From an uncultured Roseobacter sp. (GTDB lineage Bacteria; Pseudomonadota; Alphaproteobacteria; Rhodobacterales; Rhodobacteraceae): a stretch of 64,000 nt of DNA. Position numbers and translations under genes: made by a program. The notes beneath the pieces were generated by a model that made no database searches, was not told the origin of the DNA, and saw only the letters and a list, made by a program, of their open reading frames with translations. Location of the stretch: contig NZ_CANLKW010000004.1 of assembly GCF_947491795.1 (NCBI RefSeq), positions 124,001 through 188,000 on the forward strand. Reading direction: 5' to 3'. Below, one piece after another: positions 7,747 to 18,100 of this stretch (its first letter is position 1; each line of letters begins with the position of its first letter).

Positions 7747-9258
7747 ATGCGACACAGACCTGCCCCCCACCTGACACGACGCAGCCTGCTGGCCGGAGCC
7801 CTTGCCGGGTTTGGCGCGCCGGGCCTTGCGGGCGAGTTGCTGACCTCGCCGCGTCCGGTGCTGCGCGGCGGGCCAAAGCTGCCCGCAGCGGATGTGCTGG
7901 TGCGCGAAGCGCGGCTGAGTGGTGAGATTGCCTTTGCCGTGGCGGATGCCGCCACCGGCGAGATCCTGGAATCCCGCGCACCTGCCACGGGCATTGCTCC
8001 GGCCAGTGTGACCAAGGCCATTACCGCGCTTTATGCGCTGGATACGCTGGGGCCGGATCACCGGTTCCGCACGCGTCTGCTGGGCACCGGCCCGGTCGAA
8101 AACGGCATGCTGGAGGGCAATCTGATCCTTGCGGGCGGCTGTGATCCCACGCTTGATACCCGCGATCTGGCGCTGCTGGCCACCCGGCTGAAAGAGGCCG
8201 GTATCCGCGAGGTGCGCGGCGGTTTTGTCGTGCACGAAGGGCCGGTGCTGTCGGTGCGTTCGATTGACCCCGCACAGCCGGATCACGTGGGCTACAACCC
8301 GGCGGTTTCGGGCATCGCGCTGAATTTCAACCGGGTGCATTTTGAATGGAAGCGGGCCTCCGGTGATTACACCATCACGATGGATGCGCGGGCCGGCAAA
8401 TACCGCCCCGAGGTGATGATTGCCCGCATGGCCGTTCAGGACCGCGCGCAGCCCGTCTATACCTATGAGGACGCGGGCGGGCGCGACAACTGGACCGTGG
8501 CGCGCGGCGCGCTGGGCCGGGAGGGTGCGCGCTGGCTGCCGGTGCGCCGTCCAGGGCTCTATGCGGCAGAGGTTTTTGCCACGCTGGCCCGCGCTAACGG
8601 GATTGTCCTGAAACCGGCCGCTGTGCTGCAAAGCCTGCCGGAGGCGCGCGAACTGGCAGCGGTGGAAAGCGCACCACTGAGCGATGTGCTGCAGTCGATG
8701 CTGAAGTTCTCGACCAACCTGACGGCAGAGATGGTCGGACTGGCCGCAACTCATGCCCGCGTGGGCCGGGTCGGGACGCTGGCCGCATCGGCGAGTGAAA
8801 TGAACACCTGGGCGCGCGATGTGCTGGGCATGCAGGTCCCGGGGTTTGCCGATCATTCGGGCCTGGGCAGTACCAGCCGGGTGAGTGCCGCGGATATGGT
8901 GCGCGGCCTTGGCGCGGTGGGTCATGCGGCGCTGCTGCGCCCGCTGCTCAAACCGGTGAAACTGCTCGATGCGCAGGGCCGCACCATCAACGACCACCCG
9001 GTGCAGGCCGATGCCAAGACCGGCACGCTGAATTTTGTCTCGGGCCTTGCGGGCTATGTTACCTCGACCGGCGGGCGCGAACTGGTCTTTGCCTTCTTTT
9101 CCGCAGATGAGGAAATCCGCGCGGGCCTGACACGGGCACAGCGCGAACGCCCGCCTGGCGGACGCACTTGGGCCAGCCGCGCGCGCCGTCTGCAGCGACA
9201 GCTGATCATGCGCTGGGGGGCGGAATTCAACGAACGGACGGCGGAAGTCGCAGACTGA
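7747..9258 (+). CDS. dacB: D-alanyl-D-alanine carboxypeptidase/endopeptidase, PBP4 type
   Basis: A 503-residue class C penicillin-binding protein that trims peptidoglycan cross-links in the periplasm. The three catalytic motifs are present: SVTK (SxxK), STN (SxN) and KTG. The large insertion between SxxK and SxN is typical of PBP4 (S13 family). The N-terminus TRRSLLAGALAGF resembles a twin-arginine signal, so export by Tat is likely rather than Sec. The start ATG at 7747 places the twin Arg at positions 11-12. The gene converges on a membrane-protein gene, with a hairpin between their ends. Confidence 0.92.
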   Translation: MRHRPAPHLTRRSLLAGALAGFGAPGLAGELLTSPRPVLRGGPKLPAADVLVREARLSGEIAFAVADAATGEILESRAPATGIAPASVTKAITALYALDTLGPDHRFRTRLLGTGPVENGMLEGNLILAGGCDPTLDTRDLALLATRLKEAGIREVRGGFVVHEGPVLSVRSIDPAQPDHVGYNPAVSGIALNFNRVHFEWKRASGDYTITMDARAGKYRPEVMIARMAVQDRAQPVYTYEDAGGRDNWTVARGALGREGARWLPVRRPGLYAAEVFATLARANGIVLKPAAVLQSLPEARELAAVESAPLSDVLQSMLKFSTNLTAEMVGLAATHARVGRVGTLAASASEMNTWARDVLGMQVPGFADHSGLGSTSRVSAADMVRGLGAVGHAALLRPLLKPVKLLDAQGRTINDHPVQADAKTGTLNFVSGLAGYVTSTGGRELVFAFFSADEEIRAGLTRAQRERPPGGRTWASRARRLQRQLIMRWGAEFNERTAEVAD

Positions 9259-9285
9259 CCGCGACGGTCCGCAAGGGCCGGTCAG
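9255..9285. terminator. hairpin between convergent genes
   Basis: CTGACCG (9255-9261) pairs with CGGTCAG (9279-9285), and an inner GC-rich segment (CGGTCC with GGGCCG around GCAA) extends it. It overlaps the dacB stop and lies before the end of the convergent gene at 9301. There is no long T run on either strand, so it may only assist termination. Confidence 0.45.
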
Positions 9286-9300
9286 ATGTCCGTCGGGTCA

Positions 9301-10332
9301 TCAGCCGGCAGGCACGGTCGTGTGGGTTTCGATCAGGGTTTTTGCAAAACCAAGCGTCTGATCAATCAGGATCAGGACCGCAGCCAGCATCAGGATATGC
9401 GGGATGATATTCCAGTTGGTGCGGATGCAGACGATCACCGAGACGGGGAAAACGATGAGCATCGCGAAAATCAGATAGCTGTACAACCTGCCCCGTTCGT
9501 CCTGGGGAACCTGGAAGCCTGACATAAAGGGAAACAGCATGCCGATCATCATGGCGACCATGAGCGCAAAGGCCGCGATTTTCTCGCCATCCGACAGCAT
9601 GATCTGCTTTTTTGGATAGCCGATTGTAAAATAAAGTGCGGGCGCAATCAGAATGCAGGCCGCCAGGGAACCGAACAGCAGATTTATAAAGAGCGCCTCG
9701 CTGATAACGCTGCCGGAAAACGAAAGCCAAACGACACCGAGCCCGAACAGCACGCCCCAGTACAGAATGGCCCGGGCCAGAAAGCCACACAGAAAGACCA
9801 GATTTCGTTGCAGACGGGCAAAAAACGCATCGTTCGCCGCCGTCGTGCGCCGGTAGGAGAAATACAGCGACAGAACCAGGCAGGAAAACACAAAGACCAC
9901 AGCGGATGCAAAGAACAGAAAACGCCAGTTGCTCCCCGTCTGATAAGAAAAGACCAGAATCATAACGGCCAGAAAGAAAGACACGCGCAGAATGGCCCAC
10001 CAGCCAGGCCAGTCGCCGCGCCGCAACCGTGCGCGCAGCGGGTCGTCGTCTTTGATATGATCGCGCCGCAGATGCGCCCCGAGCGCGGCTGTCAGCAACA
10101 GCACGGACATCGTGAGCGAATCCAGCATCCGCTCGTATCCTGTCACGTCCAGGTGGATAAAACCCGCGAGATACTGCCAGAGCGCGCGGGTGATTTCTGT
10201 CCAGTAGACGGCGATCAGCGTGATCACGCCCGGATAGAGAAACCCCAGATAAACCTGCCCGATCACATGCAGGGCAGGAGGTGCGTAGTACAGCCAGCTC
10301 AGTGAAAATACGGGGCTGTACTTTGGCTTCAT
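9301..10332 (-). CDS. polytopic membrane protein of unknown function
   Basis: A 343-residue very hydrophobic protein with roughly nine to ten membrane helices, from LHVIGQVYLGFLYPGVITLI near residue 20 to HILMLAAVLILIDQTLGF near the end. A charged cytoplasmic loop (RRDHIKDDDPLRARLRRGD) falls near residues 89-108. No transporter or enzyme signature is visible. It lies 16 bp downstream of a TerB-like gene on the same strand and is probably co-transcribed with it. Confidence 0.75.
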   Translation of the reverse strand: MKPKYSPVFSLSWLYYAPPALHVIGQVYLGFLYPGVITLIAVYWTEITRALWQYLAGFIHLDVTGYERMLDSLTMSVLLLTAALGAHLRRDHIKDDDPLRARLRRGDWPGWWAILRVSFFLAVMILVFSYQTGSNWRFLFFASAVVFVFSCLVLSLYFSYRRTTAANDAFFARLQRNLVFLCGFLARAILYWGVLFGLGVVWLSFSGSVISEALFINLLFGSLAACILIAPALYFTIGYPKKQIMLSDGEKIAAFALMVAMMIGMLFPFMSGFQVPQDERGRLYSYLIFAMLIVFPVSVIVCIRTNWNIIPHILMLAAVLILIDQTLGFAKTLIETHTTVPAG

Positions 10333-10348
10333 ATCCGCAGGCCGGGCG

Positions 10349-10771
10349 TCAGGTCAGGTGACGCGCGCGCGCACCGCGTTCGATGGCAGCAGCGTGCAGA
10401 CGGTCGAGCGCCAGTTCATAGCGGATTTCCTCCAGCAGGCGCAGTTCCGCCTCGCCCAGGGTGCCGTCGGCGGCGGCCACGTCGCAGGCCAGCGCATAGG
10501 CGGTTTCAAACAGGCGCTCGGGCAGGGCTTCGCGGATCAGGCCGAAAAGCGCGTCCAGCCCGTCTTCCTGCTCAAAGAGATCAAAGACCACCTGGCTGAC
10601 GACGCTCATCCGGTCGGGATCGTATTCTGCAAAGATCGGCAGCATCTGGACCGCCGCCTCGATCTTGACCAGTTCCGCCGTGCGGATATCCGCATCAGAG
10701 GCGGAGACGGCGATCATCAGGGCAACAAGACTGTCTTGCGCGTTAAACGCGTGGGCTGGGCTGTCGGGCAC
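10349..10771 (-). CDS. TerB-like (tellurite resistance B family) protein
   Basis: A 140-residue all-helical acidic protein. It resembles the TerB/DjlA N-terminal fold: LVALMIAVSASDADIRTAE near the start, and ACDVAAADGTLGEAELRLL with acidic metal-binding-like residues in the second half. TerB-like domains occur in envelope-stress and metal-linked membrane complexes; tellurite resistance itself should not be assumed. The start is GTG (10771) with a weak ribosome site. It is divergent from lysS and upstream of a membrane protein, which could be its partner. Confidence 0.75.
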   Translation of the reverse strand: MPDSPAHAFNAQDSLVALMIAVSASDADIRTAELVKIEAAVQMLPIFAEYDPDRMSVVSQVVFDLFEQEDGLDALFGLIREALPERLFETAYALACDVAAADGTLGEAELRLLEEIRYELALDRLHAAAIERGARARHLT

Positions 10772-10885
10772 GGGGGTTTGCTTTCACTGGTCAGGAATGC
10801 AGCCAATTTATTGACGCCACCGGGCCAAGGCAATAGGGACGGGCAAAACCCTGCGCATGGGGCGCAGGGCAAAACCCCGGAGTGG

Positions 10886-12472
10886 ATGATGTCTGAGACC
10901 CGTGACGCCGCGATGACCAGCAAAGCATGGCCTTTTGAGGAAGCACGCCGGGTGCTCAAACGCTATGCCAAGGCGCCGCCTGAAAAGGGCTATGTGCTCT
11001 TCTCGACCGGCTACGGCCCCAGTGGTCTGCCGCATATCGGCACCTTTGGCGAGGTGCTGCGCACCACCATGGTGCGCCGCGCGTTCGAGCAGATTTCCGA
11101 CATCCCCACAAAGCTGATCTGTTTTTCGGACGATCTGGACGGGATGCGCAAGGTGCCGGGCAACGTGCCGCAACAGGAGATGCTGGCCGGACATATGCAC
11201 AAGCCGCTGACGGACGTGCCGGACCCTTTCGGCACGCATGAGAGCTTTGGCCATCACAACAACGCCATGCTGCGGCGGTTTCTGGATACTTTCGGGTTTG
11301 ACTATGAGTTCTATTCCGCGCGCGAATTTTACCGCTCCGGGCAGTTCGATGAGGTGCTGAAACGCGCGGTCGAGCGTTATGATGACGTGATGAAGGTGAT
11401 GCTGAAGTCGCTGCGCGAGGAGCGTCAGCAGACCTATTCGATTTTCCTGCCGATCCATCCGGAAACCGGCCGGGTGCTTTATGTGCCGATGAAAAACGTC
11501 GATGCGGTCAATTACACCATCACCTTTGATGATGAGGACGGGCGCGAATGGACGCTGCCGGTGACTGGCGGAAACGTCAAGCTGCAGTGGAAGCCCGATT
11601 TCGGCGCGCGCTGGGCAGCACTTGGCGTTGATTTCGAGATGTATGGCAAGGAACACGCCACCAACACTGCGATTTACGACCGGATCTGCGAGATCCTGGG
11701 CGGCAAAAAGCCTGAGCATTTCAGCTATGAGCTGTTTCTTGATGAAAACGGACAGAAGATTTCCAAATCCTCCGGCAACGGAATTTCAATCGATCAGTGG
11801 CTCAGCTATGCCAGCACTGAGAGCCTGTCGTATTTCATGTTCCAAAAGCCCAAAACCGCCAAGCGGATGTATTTTGATGTCATCCCCAAAGCGGTGGATG
11901 AATACCACCAGCAGCTGCGCGCCTACCCCGGACAGGATATAGTTCAACAGTTGAATAATCCGGTCTGGCACATTCATTCGGGCGACGTGCCTGCGTCGAA
12001 TATGGTGGTGCCGTTTTCGATGCTGCTCAATCTGGCGAGCGTGTCAGCGGCCGAGGACAAATCACAGCTCTGGGGCTTTATTCAGCGCTATGCCCCTGAA
12101 ACCAATCCGGAAAACAATCCGGACATGGACGCGGCGGCGGGTTTTGCCGTGCGCTATTTCAACGATTTCGTGAAGCCCGGCAAGGTATACCGGCTGCCTG
12201 ATGACACCGAGCGCGCGGCGCTGCAGGATCTGCGCGCGCTGCTGGCGGCCTGTGATGGCCCGGTTGATGACGAAGCGTTGCAATCCATTGTCTATGCCTG
12301 CGGGCGCGAGCGGTTTGACCCGCTGCGCGGCTGGTTCACGGCCCTTTATGAGGTGCTGCTGGGCGCGAGCCAGGGGCCCCGGTTCGGTGGTTTTATCGCG
12401 CTTTACGGTGTGGCCGAAACGGTGGCGCTGATTGATGCCGCACTGGCCGGTGAGCTGGTAAAAGACGCCTGA
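10886..12472 (+). CDS. lysS: lysine--tRNA ligase, class I
   Basis: A 528-residue class I lysyl-tRNA synthetase (archaeal-type LysK), unrelated to the class II enzyme of Escherichia coli and typical of Alphaproteobacteria. The HIGH motif is PHIGTFGE near residue 50 and the KMSKS motif is KISKSSGNG near residue 295. The C-terminal half is the helical anticodon-binding domain. Two adjacent ATG codons (10886 and 10889) are possible starts; a third at 10913 would give MTSKAWPF. It is expected to be the essential LysRS of the cell. Confidence 0.95.
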   Translation: MMSETRDAAMTSKAWPFEEARRVLKRYAKAPPEKGYVLFSTGYGPSGLPHIGTFGEVLRTTMVRRAFEQISDIPTKLICFSDDLDGMRKVPGNVPQQEMLAGHMHKPLTDVPDPFGTHESFGHHNNAMLRRFLDTFGFDYEFYSAREFYRSGQFDEVLKRAVERYDDVMKVMLKSLREERQQTYSIFLPIHPETGRVLYVPMKNVDAVNYTITFDDEDGREWTLPVTGGNVKLQWKPDFGARWAALGVDFEMYGKEHATNTAIYDRICEILGGKKPEHFSYELFLDENGQKISKSSGNGISIDQWLSYASTESLSYFMFQKPKTAKRMYFDVIPKAVDEYHQQLRAYPGQDIVQQLNNPVWHIHSGDVPASNMVVPFSMLLNLASVSAAEDKSQLWGFIQRYAPETNPENNPDMDAAAGFAVRYFNDFVKPGKVYRLPDDTERAALQDLRALLAACDGPVDDEALQSIVYACGRERFDPLRGWFTALYEVLLGASQGPRFGGFIALYGVAETVALIDAALAGELVKDA

Positions 12473-12531
12473 AACTCTTGCCGCGCGCCTGCCGTGACTT
12501 ACCCTGAGAGGTGCATCAGGGGAGATATGCC

Positions 12532-12933
12532 ATGCGTTCAGGGATCTTTGCGGTCATCGCCAGTGTTATCATGGCCTTTTCGGCCCAGGCCGAACCTGCG
12601 GATATCGAGGCCACGATTGACCGGCAGTTGCAGGCGTTTCAGGCGGATGATTTCGACCGCGCCTTTACCTTTGCCAGCCCGAACCTGCAGCGCCTGTTCC
12701 AGTCACCGCAGAATTTCCAGCGTATGGTCACCCAGGGCTATCCCATGGTCTGGCGGTTTTCTGAGTTCCGGTTTCTGGAGCTGCGCGAGGAGAGTGGCGC
12801 CTTCTGGCAGCGTGTGATGATCACGGACGAACAGGGCACGGTGCATATACTGGATTACAGGATGCTGGAAACGGCGGAGGGCTGGCGCATCAACGGCGTG
12901 CAGATCCTCGACAGCTCGGAGATGAACGCCTGA
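12532..12933 (+). CDS. exported DUF4864 protein
   Basis: A 133-residue protein with a signal peptide (MRSGIFAVIASVIMAFSAQA, cut after AQA). The mature part begins with IEATIDRQLQAFQADDFDRAF and FASPNLQRLF, as in the DUF4864 family of Rhodobacterales, a SnoaL/NTF2-like fold without known activity. GGGGAGATATGCC precedes the ATG. It follows lysS by 59 bp and converges on the next gene with only 3 bp between. Confidence 0.8.
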   Translation: MRSGIFAVIASVIMAFSAQAEPADIEATIDRQLQAFQADDFDRAFTFASPNLQRLFQSPQNFQRMVTQGYPMVWRFSEFRFLELREESGAFWQRVMITDEQGTVHILDYRMLETAEGWRINGVQILDSSEMNA

Positions 12934-12936
12934 GCC

Positions 12937-13605
12937 TCAGAAGTCGCGCCAGATCCCGATTTTCAGCGCATCATCGCCCCCGCCGGAAACAGTAAATTCC
13001 GCGCCGATCTGGAGCGTATAGGCCCCGCCGCGCGGTTGCCACAGCAATGAGGGCGCGAGATCTGAAAAGACCTGACCATCCTCAAGAGTGTTGAACAACT
13101 GGATCATGCCTTTGACTGTTTTCGCGATGGGCATGCCAAATGTGGCGTCGATCTTGGTGCGGGTTTTTGCGGGCGCGCGGGGGATATTGATGCTCGCATC
13201 CACAGCTGCCCAGCCCCAGCTGTCGCGCCATTTGATCCCGCGTCCCCAGCTCAGCCCGGCCTCCAGTGCCGGTGAGAATATCCCGTTGGTATAGCGTGCC
13301 CCAAGGCCCGCCTCGCCTGCAAAGCGGTGGGTGCCATCGGTGGGGCCGATGGGAAAGCGCAAAAACACCACGCCCGAACCGTTCTGCTGCCCCGTTCGGT
13401 CGAGACCCAGGCTGATATCCGCGCCCAGGGTGTGCCGCGCCGTCAGCCCGTATTCCAGATAGATACTGCCGGAGAAATCGCGGTCCTGCGTGGCCGTGAC
13501 AGAGGTCGACGAAAACCCGCGCCCTTCCTCGCGCAGCCAGGCTCCGGCCCGGGCAGACTGCCCGCCCACAAGGCAGATCACCAGAGCCATCAGCAGAGGT
13601 TTCAT
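12937..13605 (-). CDS. exported beta-strand-rich protein, probably outer membrane
   Basis: A 222-residue protein with a Sec signal peptide (MKPLLMALVICLVGGQSARA). The mature chain has alternating polar/hydrophobic strands (GSIYLEYGLTARHTLGADIS, GEAGLGARYTNGIFSPALE) and ends in aromatic WRDF, a typical beta-barrel C-terminus. I infer a small outer-membrane barrel; the family is not identified. It is read toward the DUF4864 gene. Confidence 0.65.
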   Translation of the reverse strand: MKPLLMALVICLVGGQSARAGAWLREEGRGFSSTSVTATQDRDFSGSIYLEYGLTARHTLGADISLGLDRTGQQNGSGVVFLRFPIGPTDGTHRFAGEAGLGARYTNGIFSPALEAGLSWGRGIKWRDSWGWAAVDASINIPRAPAKTRTKIDATFGMPIAKTVKGMIQLFNTLEDGQVFSDLAPSLLWQPRGGAYTLQIGAEFTVSGGGDDALKIGIWRDF

Positions 13606-13747
13606 CGCAGTCCTTTCCGCCGGACAACATGGTTAACGGGCGTTAATAAATGGTTACCGGAACAGGTGGGATTTTATCGTTATCAGGGATGAAAAAGGCG
13701 GCGCGCGACCCTATCTCCACGGTCACACAGCCCGAGGAGAACCAGCC

Positions 13748-13987
13748 ATGAAATGCCCCGTTGACGGATCCACACTTGTCATTGCCGAACGCAGCGGCGT
13801 GGAGATTGACTATTGTCCGCAATGCCGTGGTGTCTGGCTGGACCGGGGCGAGCTGGACAAGATCATTGACCGCAGCGCGGGCAGTGCGCCGCCGCCCGTT
13901 CAGCAGCAACCGCGCGGCGAATACCGCGGCGGCTACAAAAAGAAAAAGCGTGCCAGCAGCTTTCTCGAAGACATTTTTGATTTCTGA
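13748..13987 (+). CDS. TFIIB-type zinc-finger protein
   Basis: A 79-residue protein. Its N-terminal 45 residues form a TFIIB-like zinc ribbon: MKCPVDGSTL (single Cys at position 3) and YCPQCRGVWLDRGELDKI (CxxC, with the WLDRGEL signature of the zf-TFIIB family). A proline/glutamine linker and a basic segment (YKKKKRASSF) follow, and it ends in a short acidic-aromatic tail DIFDF. Function is unknown. AGGAGAACCAGCC precedes the ATG. Confidence 0.85.
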   Translation: MKCPVDGSTLVIAERSGVEIDYCPQCRGVWLDRGELDKIIDRSAGSAPPPVQQQPRGEYRGGYKKKKRASSFLEDIFDF

Positions 13988-13991
13988 GCGG

Positions 13992-14417
13992 TCAGACACC
14001 GGCCTCTGGCTGGCAGGCACGGAACGCGGCGACCGGTTCTGCCGCCCCGTCGAGCGCAAAGTCCAGCCGCGCTGATCCCAGCGTGGCGGTCACCGTTTCA
14101 TTATACTGCAGCCCGTTCAGCACATTTCCGAACCCACGGTCCGTGACTGTCACCGAGCGACCGTCGCGCGAGGGCATGTGGCGGTCTGTGGCGATGCTGA
14201 TGGGGAGTGCGCCGTCAAACTGCATCGCAAAGACGGGTGCTGAATCAAACGGATCCGCCTGCCGCACTGTCACGGTATAAAGCGGCCCTGTCGGATCATA
14301 GGTCAGCTCGATCTCTGCTGCCGGGGTCCGGTGGCTGAGCACACAGGGCAGACCGGGGGTAAATTCCCAGGCGGTGGCGGGGGCCGCAAACAGGCACAGG
14401 GCAAGGAGAAAGCGCAT
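13992..14417 (-). CDS. small exported protein of unknown function
   Basis: A 141-residue protein with a signal peptide (MRFLLALCLFAAPATA, cut before WEF). The mature part has two cysteines (LPCVLSHRT near residue 26 and FRACQPEAG near the end) that could form a disulfide, and is otherwise beta-rich. No family is recognised. Its 3' end abuts that of the zinc-finger gene. The start at 14417 fits the signal peptide; upstream codons to 14465 are not convincing. Confidence 0.65.
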   Translation of the reverse strand: MRFLLALCLFAAPATAWEFTPGLPCVLSHRTPAAEIELTYDPTGPLYTVTVRQADPFDSAPVFAMQFDGALPISIATDRHMPSRDGRSVTVTDRGFGNVLNGLQYNETVTATLGSARLDFALDGAAEPVAAFRACQPEAGV

Positions 14418-15162
14418 GGGCGGCAGATAGGGCGTTTTTTCGCCCCGTGTAGCAAATGACCCCAAAAAGGGCGCTGCCGATGATCAGGCCGCACATTGAG
14501 ACCCTGCCGTGTCATACCCCTTGCCAAAACCGACGGATTGCCGGGTTTCCGGGCTGGAGGCACAACTTGTCAGGCTTCTGTGCTCTGTGAATGCGCCACC
14601 GTGAACTGACAACGACCATAACCGGGTCTGAAGGTGTCCGATCAGGCATGGGCGAGGCCAGACAAGGGTCACCAGATGACCCAGGCCGCGAAACAGGTCT
14701 GGTTCCGGACCCCGGGGCCACAGCATGGGCTATGCCGCCGGTGGCCGCGGGGTCGATGAGGTTGACGGACACTATGCCAAAAGGCCATGGGCGCGGGGGT
14801 AGAAACCAGCCCGCAGAATCGGCTCTGCCGCGGCCAACGGCCTCGCCCGTGGATATGCGCCGCCGCCCGGGATGTAAAAACCGTCCGCGCGCTGCAGTTT
14901 CGATGACGATGCGCCACGGTTTCGTGAAACGGCGTCATCGCATAAAACCGCGCCCCGGGTTTTCAGCGCCGGAAAGCCTTGTTTTCAGGCCCGTCGCGCG
15001 CCCGGTGATCACACAACCCGTGAGTATTTCCAAAGGTTATAGACCCCATTCAGAGCAAGAATTTCAAAGGCCGGCCAGCCTGCGCACATGGTTAAGCGGC
15101 GGAGAGACCGACAGTCCGGTTTGATCTCCGCTGCAGATCAACCCTATGCGGAGCTCAAAAAA
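14418..15162. other. intergenic region before the type I secretion operon
   Basis: About 745 bp without a convincing gene. A 177-codon frame on the plus strand (14591-15124) is arginine/proline-rich, shows no domain and no ribosome site, and I reject it. The stretch presumably holds the promoter and control sites of the operon starting at 15163. A GGAG ribosome site at 15151-15154 precedes that start. I see no clear operator or terminator. Confidence 0.4.
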
Positions 15163-18100
15163 ATGCTTTCCGAAATTCTTGCCAGCCTGCGCGCCAGATT
15201 GCTGACGACATCGTCACTGGCCCAGGAAACCGTCCGTGACGGACAAACCCTGACCAACAGCTTTTTTCAAAGTGTCGTGGTCGAAAACACACCTGCGTTT
15301 ATTCTGGACAATGACTTTGCCCGGTTCCTGAACTTTGGCCAGGTCGAGACCAACAACGCCGATGCGGCTGTATCCGTAGAGGGCGCAGACGCGCAGGTCT
15401 TTAACTTTCGCTCGGGCGACATTGACGCCAATGGTGCCGTCGCGACCGGCATCGAAGTGACCGACGGCGCCAGTGCGGACATCCGCAACTTTGGCAGCAT
15501 CGCCGGTGAACTGAACGGTGTCGAATTCAGCGGCGCGAACAGCTCGGGCACGCTTGATAATTTCCGGGGCGGCGTGATTTCCTCTGACAGCCGGGCCGTC
15601 GAGATCGAAGGCGAGGGCATCAGTGTCCGCAACTTTGGCGACATTGTCGGCACCGACGATCAGCGCAATGGCACGATCTATACCAACGCGACGGCCGAAG
15701 ACGTCAGCATCTCCAACTTCACCGGCGGCACGATTGACGCGGGCGACGGCAACAACGGTGCCGGTATCTCGCTGCAGGTCGGTGACGAGGCCGGTGATGT
15801 GGTTTCCAACACCATCTTCAATGGTTTTGGCGCAACCATTCAGGGCCGTGGCCAGGCAGCTGCAAACACAGGCGGTGCCGGTGACGGTATCCGCATCGAC
15901 GACGGTGCTGAGGGCGCTGTTTCCGACACAGACATCGTCAACAGCGGCCTGATCTCCTCTGAGAGCAATCAGGGCACGGCGGGCGGTATCCGCATCGCGG
16001 ATGGTGTTGCTGCCGAGGGCCGCATTCTCAACACCTCGACGGGTACAATCGAGGGCGTGCGCAACGGTCTTTACATTGGCGAGGGCGAGCACGATCTGGA
16101 CGTTCTGAACTTTGGCACGATCCAGTCCGGCAGCCGCGCGGTGAACATCGACGGCACTGGCGTTGACCTGATCAACGGTGGCGACATCCTGGGTACAGGT
16201 GATCAGCGCAACGGTACTGTCTATGCAGATGGCACGGCGGATGACTTCTCGGTCTCCAACCTGGCGAACGGCACAATCGATGCCGGCGAAGGCAACCAGG
16301 GCTCGGGCTTTGGTGCAGAGATCGGGGGGGCCGCGGATGGTGCAAACAGCTTTGCGCTGGAGAACGCCGGTCTGATCCAGGGCCGTGGTAATGCCGCCGC
16401 TGGCACAGGTCTTGCAGGCGACGGTGTGCGCATCGGCAATGTCGGCAATACCGGTACGACGGATGCGACCATCACGAACTCCGGCGCAATTCTGTCCGAA
16501 GGGGCCAATGGCACTGTTGCCGGTCTGCGCGTCGTCAATGGCGTGAACTTCCAGGGCACGCTGACCAACGCGGGCACCATCGCGGGTGTGCAGAACGGTG
16601 TGTACTTTGGCACCGGTGACCACACGGGCGGTTCGTTCGTCAACTCCGGTATCGTGTCCTCAGACAGCCGTGCGCTCAACATCGATGGCTTTGGTCTCTC
16701 GGTCGAGAACTCCGGCGCCATTCTGGGCACCGGCGATCAGCGCAACGGCACCGTCTATGCCGATGGTACCGCGGACAACTACACGTTCACCAACACCGGG
16801 CTTGTGGATGCGGGAACCGGCAACAACGGTTCTGCCGTGGCACTGCAGACCGGTGATGTGGCAGGTGATGTCGTATCGGCGGCCATCTTTAACCAGGGTG
16901 TTTTCGAGGGGCGCGGCGACGCGGCCCAGGGCAACACAGTTGGTGACGGCCTGCGTCTCTTCAGCAACCAGGAAGACGCGAACTTTGCCGGTCTGGTCCA
17001 GAACGAAGGCGTCATTGCCGGGTCTTCGGACAGTGATGCCGCCGCCGGTATCCGGATCGATGGTGGGTTGAACCTGCTGGGTGCGATTATCAACGAGGGC
17101 GAGATCACCGGTACGGTGAATGCCATCGATGCGCGCGAAGCAGGTGATGTGACTTTCGTCAACGACGACGAGGGTGTTGTAAATGGTAATGTGTTACTTG
17201 GTGCCGGAGACGACATCGTTGTGGACCTCGGTCAGATCAACGGTGTCGTCGATGGCGGCGCGGGCGATGATGTTCTGATCGCAGGCAGCGGCGACAATGT
17301 GCTCGTCGGTGGCCTGGGCAATGACTTCATCGAAGGCGGCGACGGTATCGACACGGCGGATTTCTCGGATCTGGACGTGGCGGTCAGGGTCGACCTTGGT
17401 GCAAACGGGAATGGTACGGCCACCCGTGACACAGGGTTCAACGTGTCGGTCAGGGATCAGGCTGTCAGCAACGGTGCTGCGTTTGTTGCGGCGGCTGAGG
17501 CAGGCAATCTCTATTTTAACGTCCACACAAGCGAGTTCCCGGGCGGTGAAATCCGCGGTCAGCTGACGATTGTCAGCGATACCGGGACGGGCCATAACCG
17601 GGTGATCGAGCTTGCCGGATCGCTTGATGCCAGCCAGGAGCCGGGGCCAACGTCCGACAGTGCGGCCACCGGTGAAGGGACCATCACGATCTCCTTCAAC
17701 GAGGCGGGTGAGGTGCTCTATTCCTCCGAGCTGAGCGTTGTGGGTCTGAACGAAGCTGACCTGCAGACGCCTGTTCCCGGCGGGGCATCGGCCATCCACG
17801 TGCACAATGCACCGGCTGGCGTGAACGGCCCGATCCTGCAGGACACACTGGTGGATGCTGGTGGTATCCTTGATGCAGGCGCGCCCACGGGCATCGTCGG
17901 CCCGGATGTCATCGACAACCAGATCGAGGTCGATGTGCTCAGCTCCATCGAGAACGTGATCGGCTCGGACGATGGCGATGTCATCAATGGCTCGGACCAG
18001 TCCAACACCCTGCGCGGTGAGGACGGGGATGACCTGCTGAACGGCCAGGGCGGTGATGATCTGCTGCTGGGCGGCGAAGGAGCGGACACCTTCGTCTTCG

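Noticed and set aside
14591..15124. 177-codon plus-strand frame before the RTX gene
   Set aside because: Arg/Pro-rich, no ribosome site, no domain; more likely a control region.
15214..16623. Minus-strand frame (469 codons) within the RTX gene, and another at 17194-18372
   Set aside because: Both mirror the biased repeat codons of the RTX gene and lack domains.
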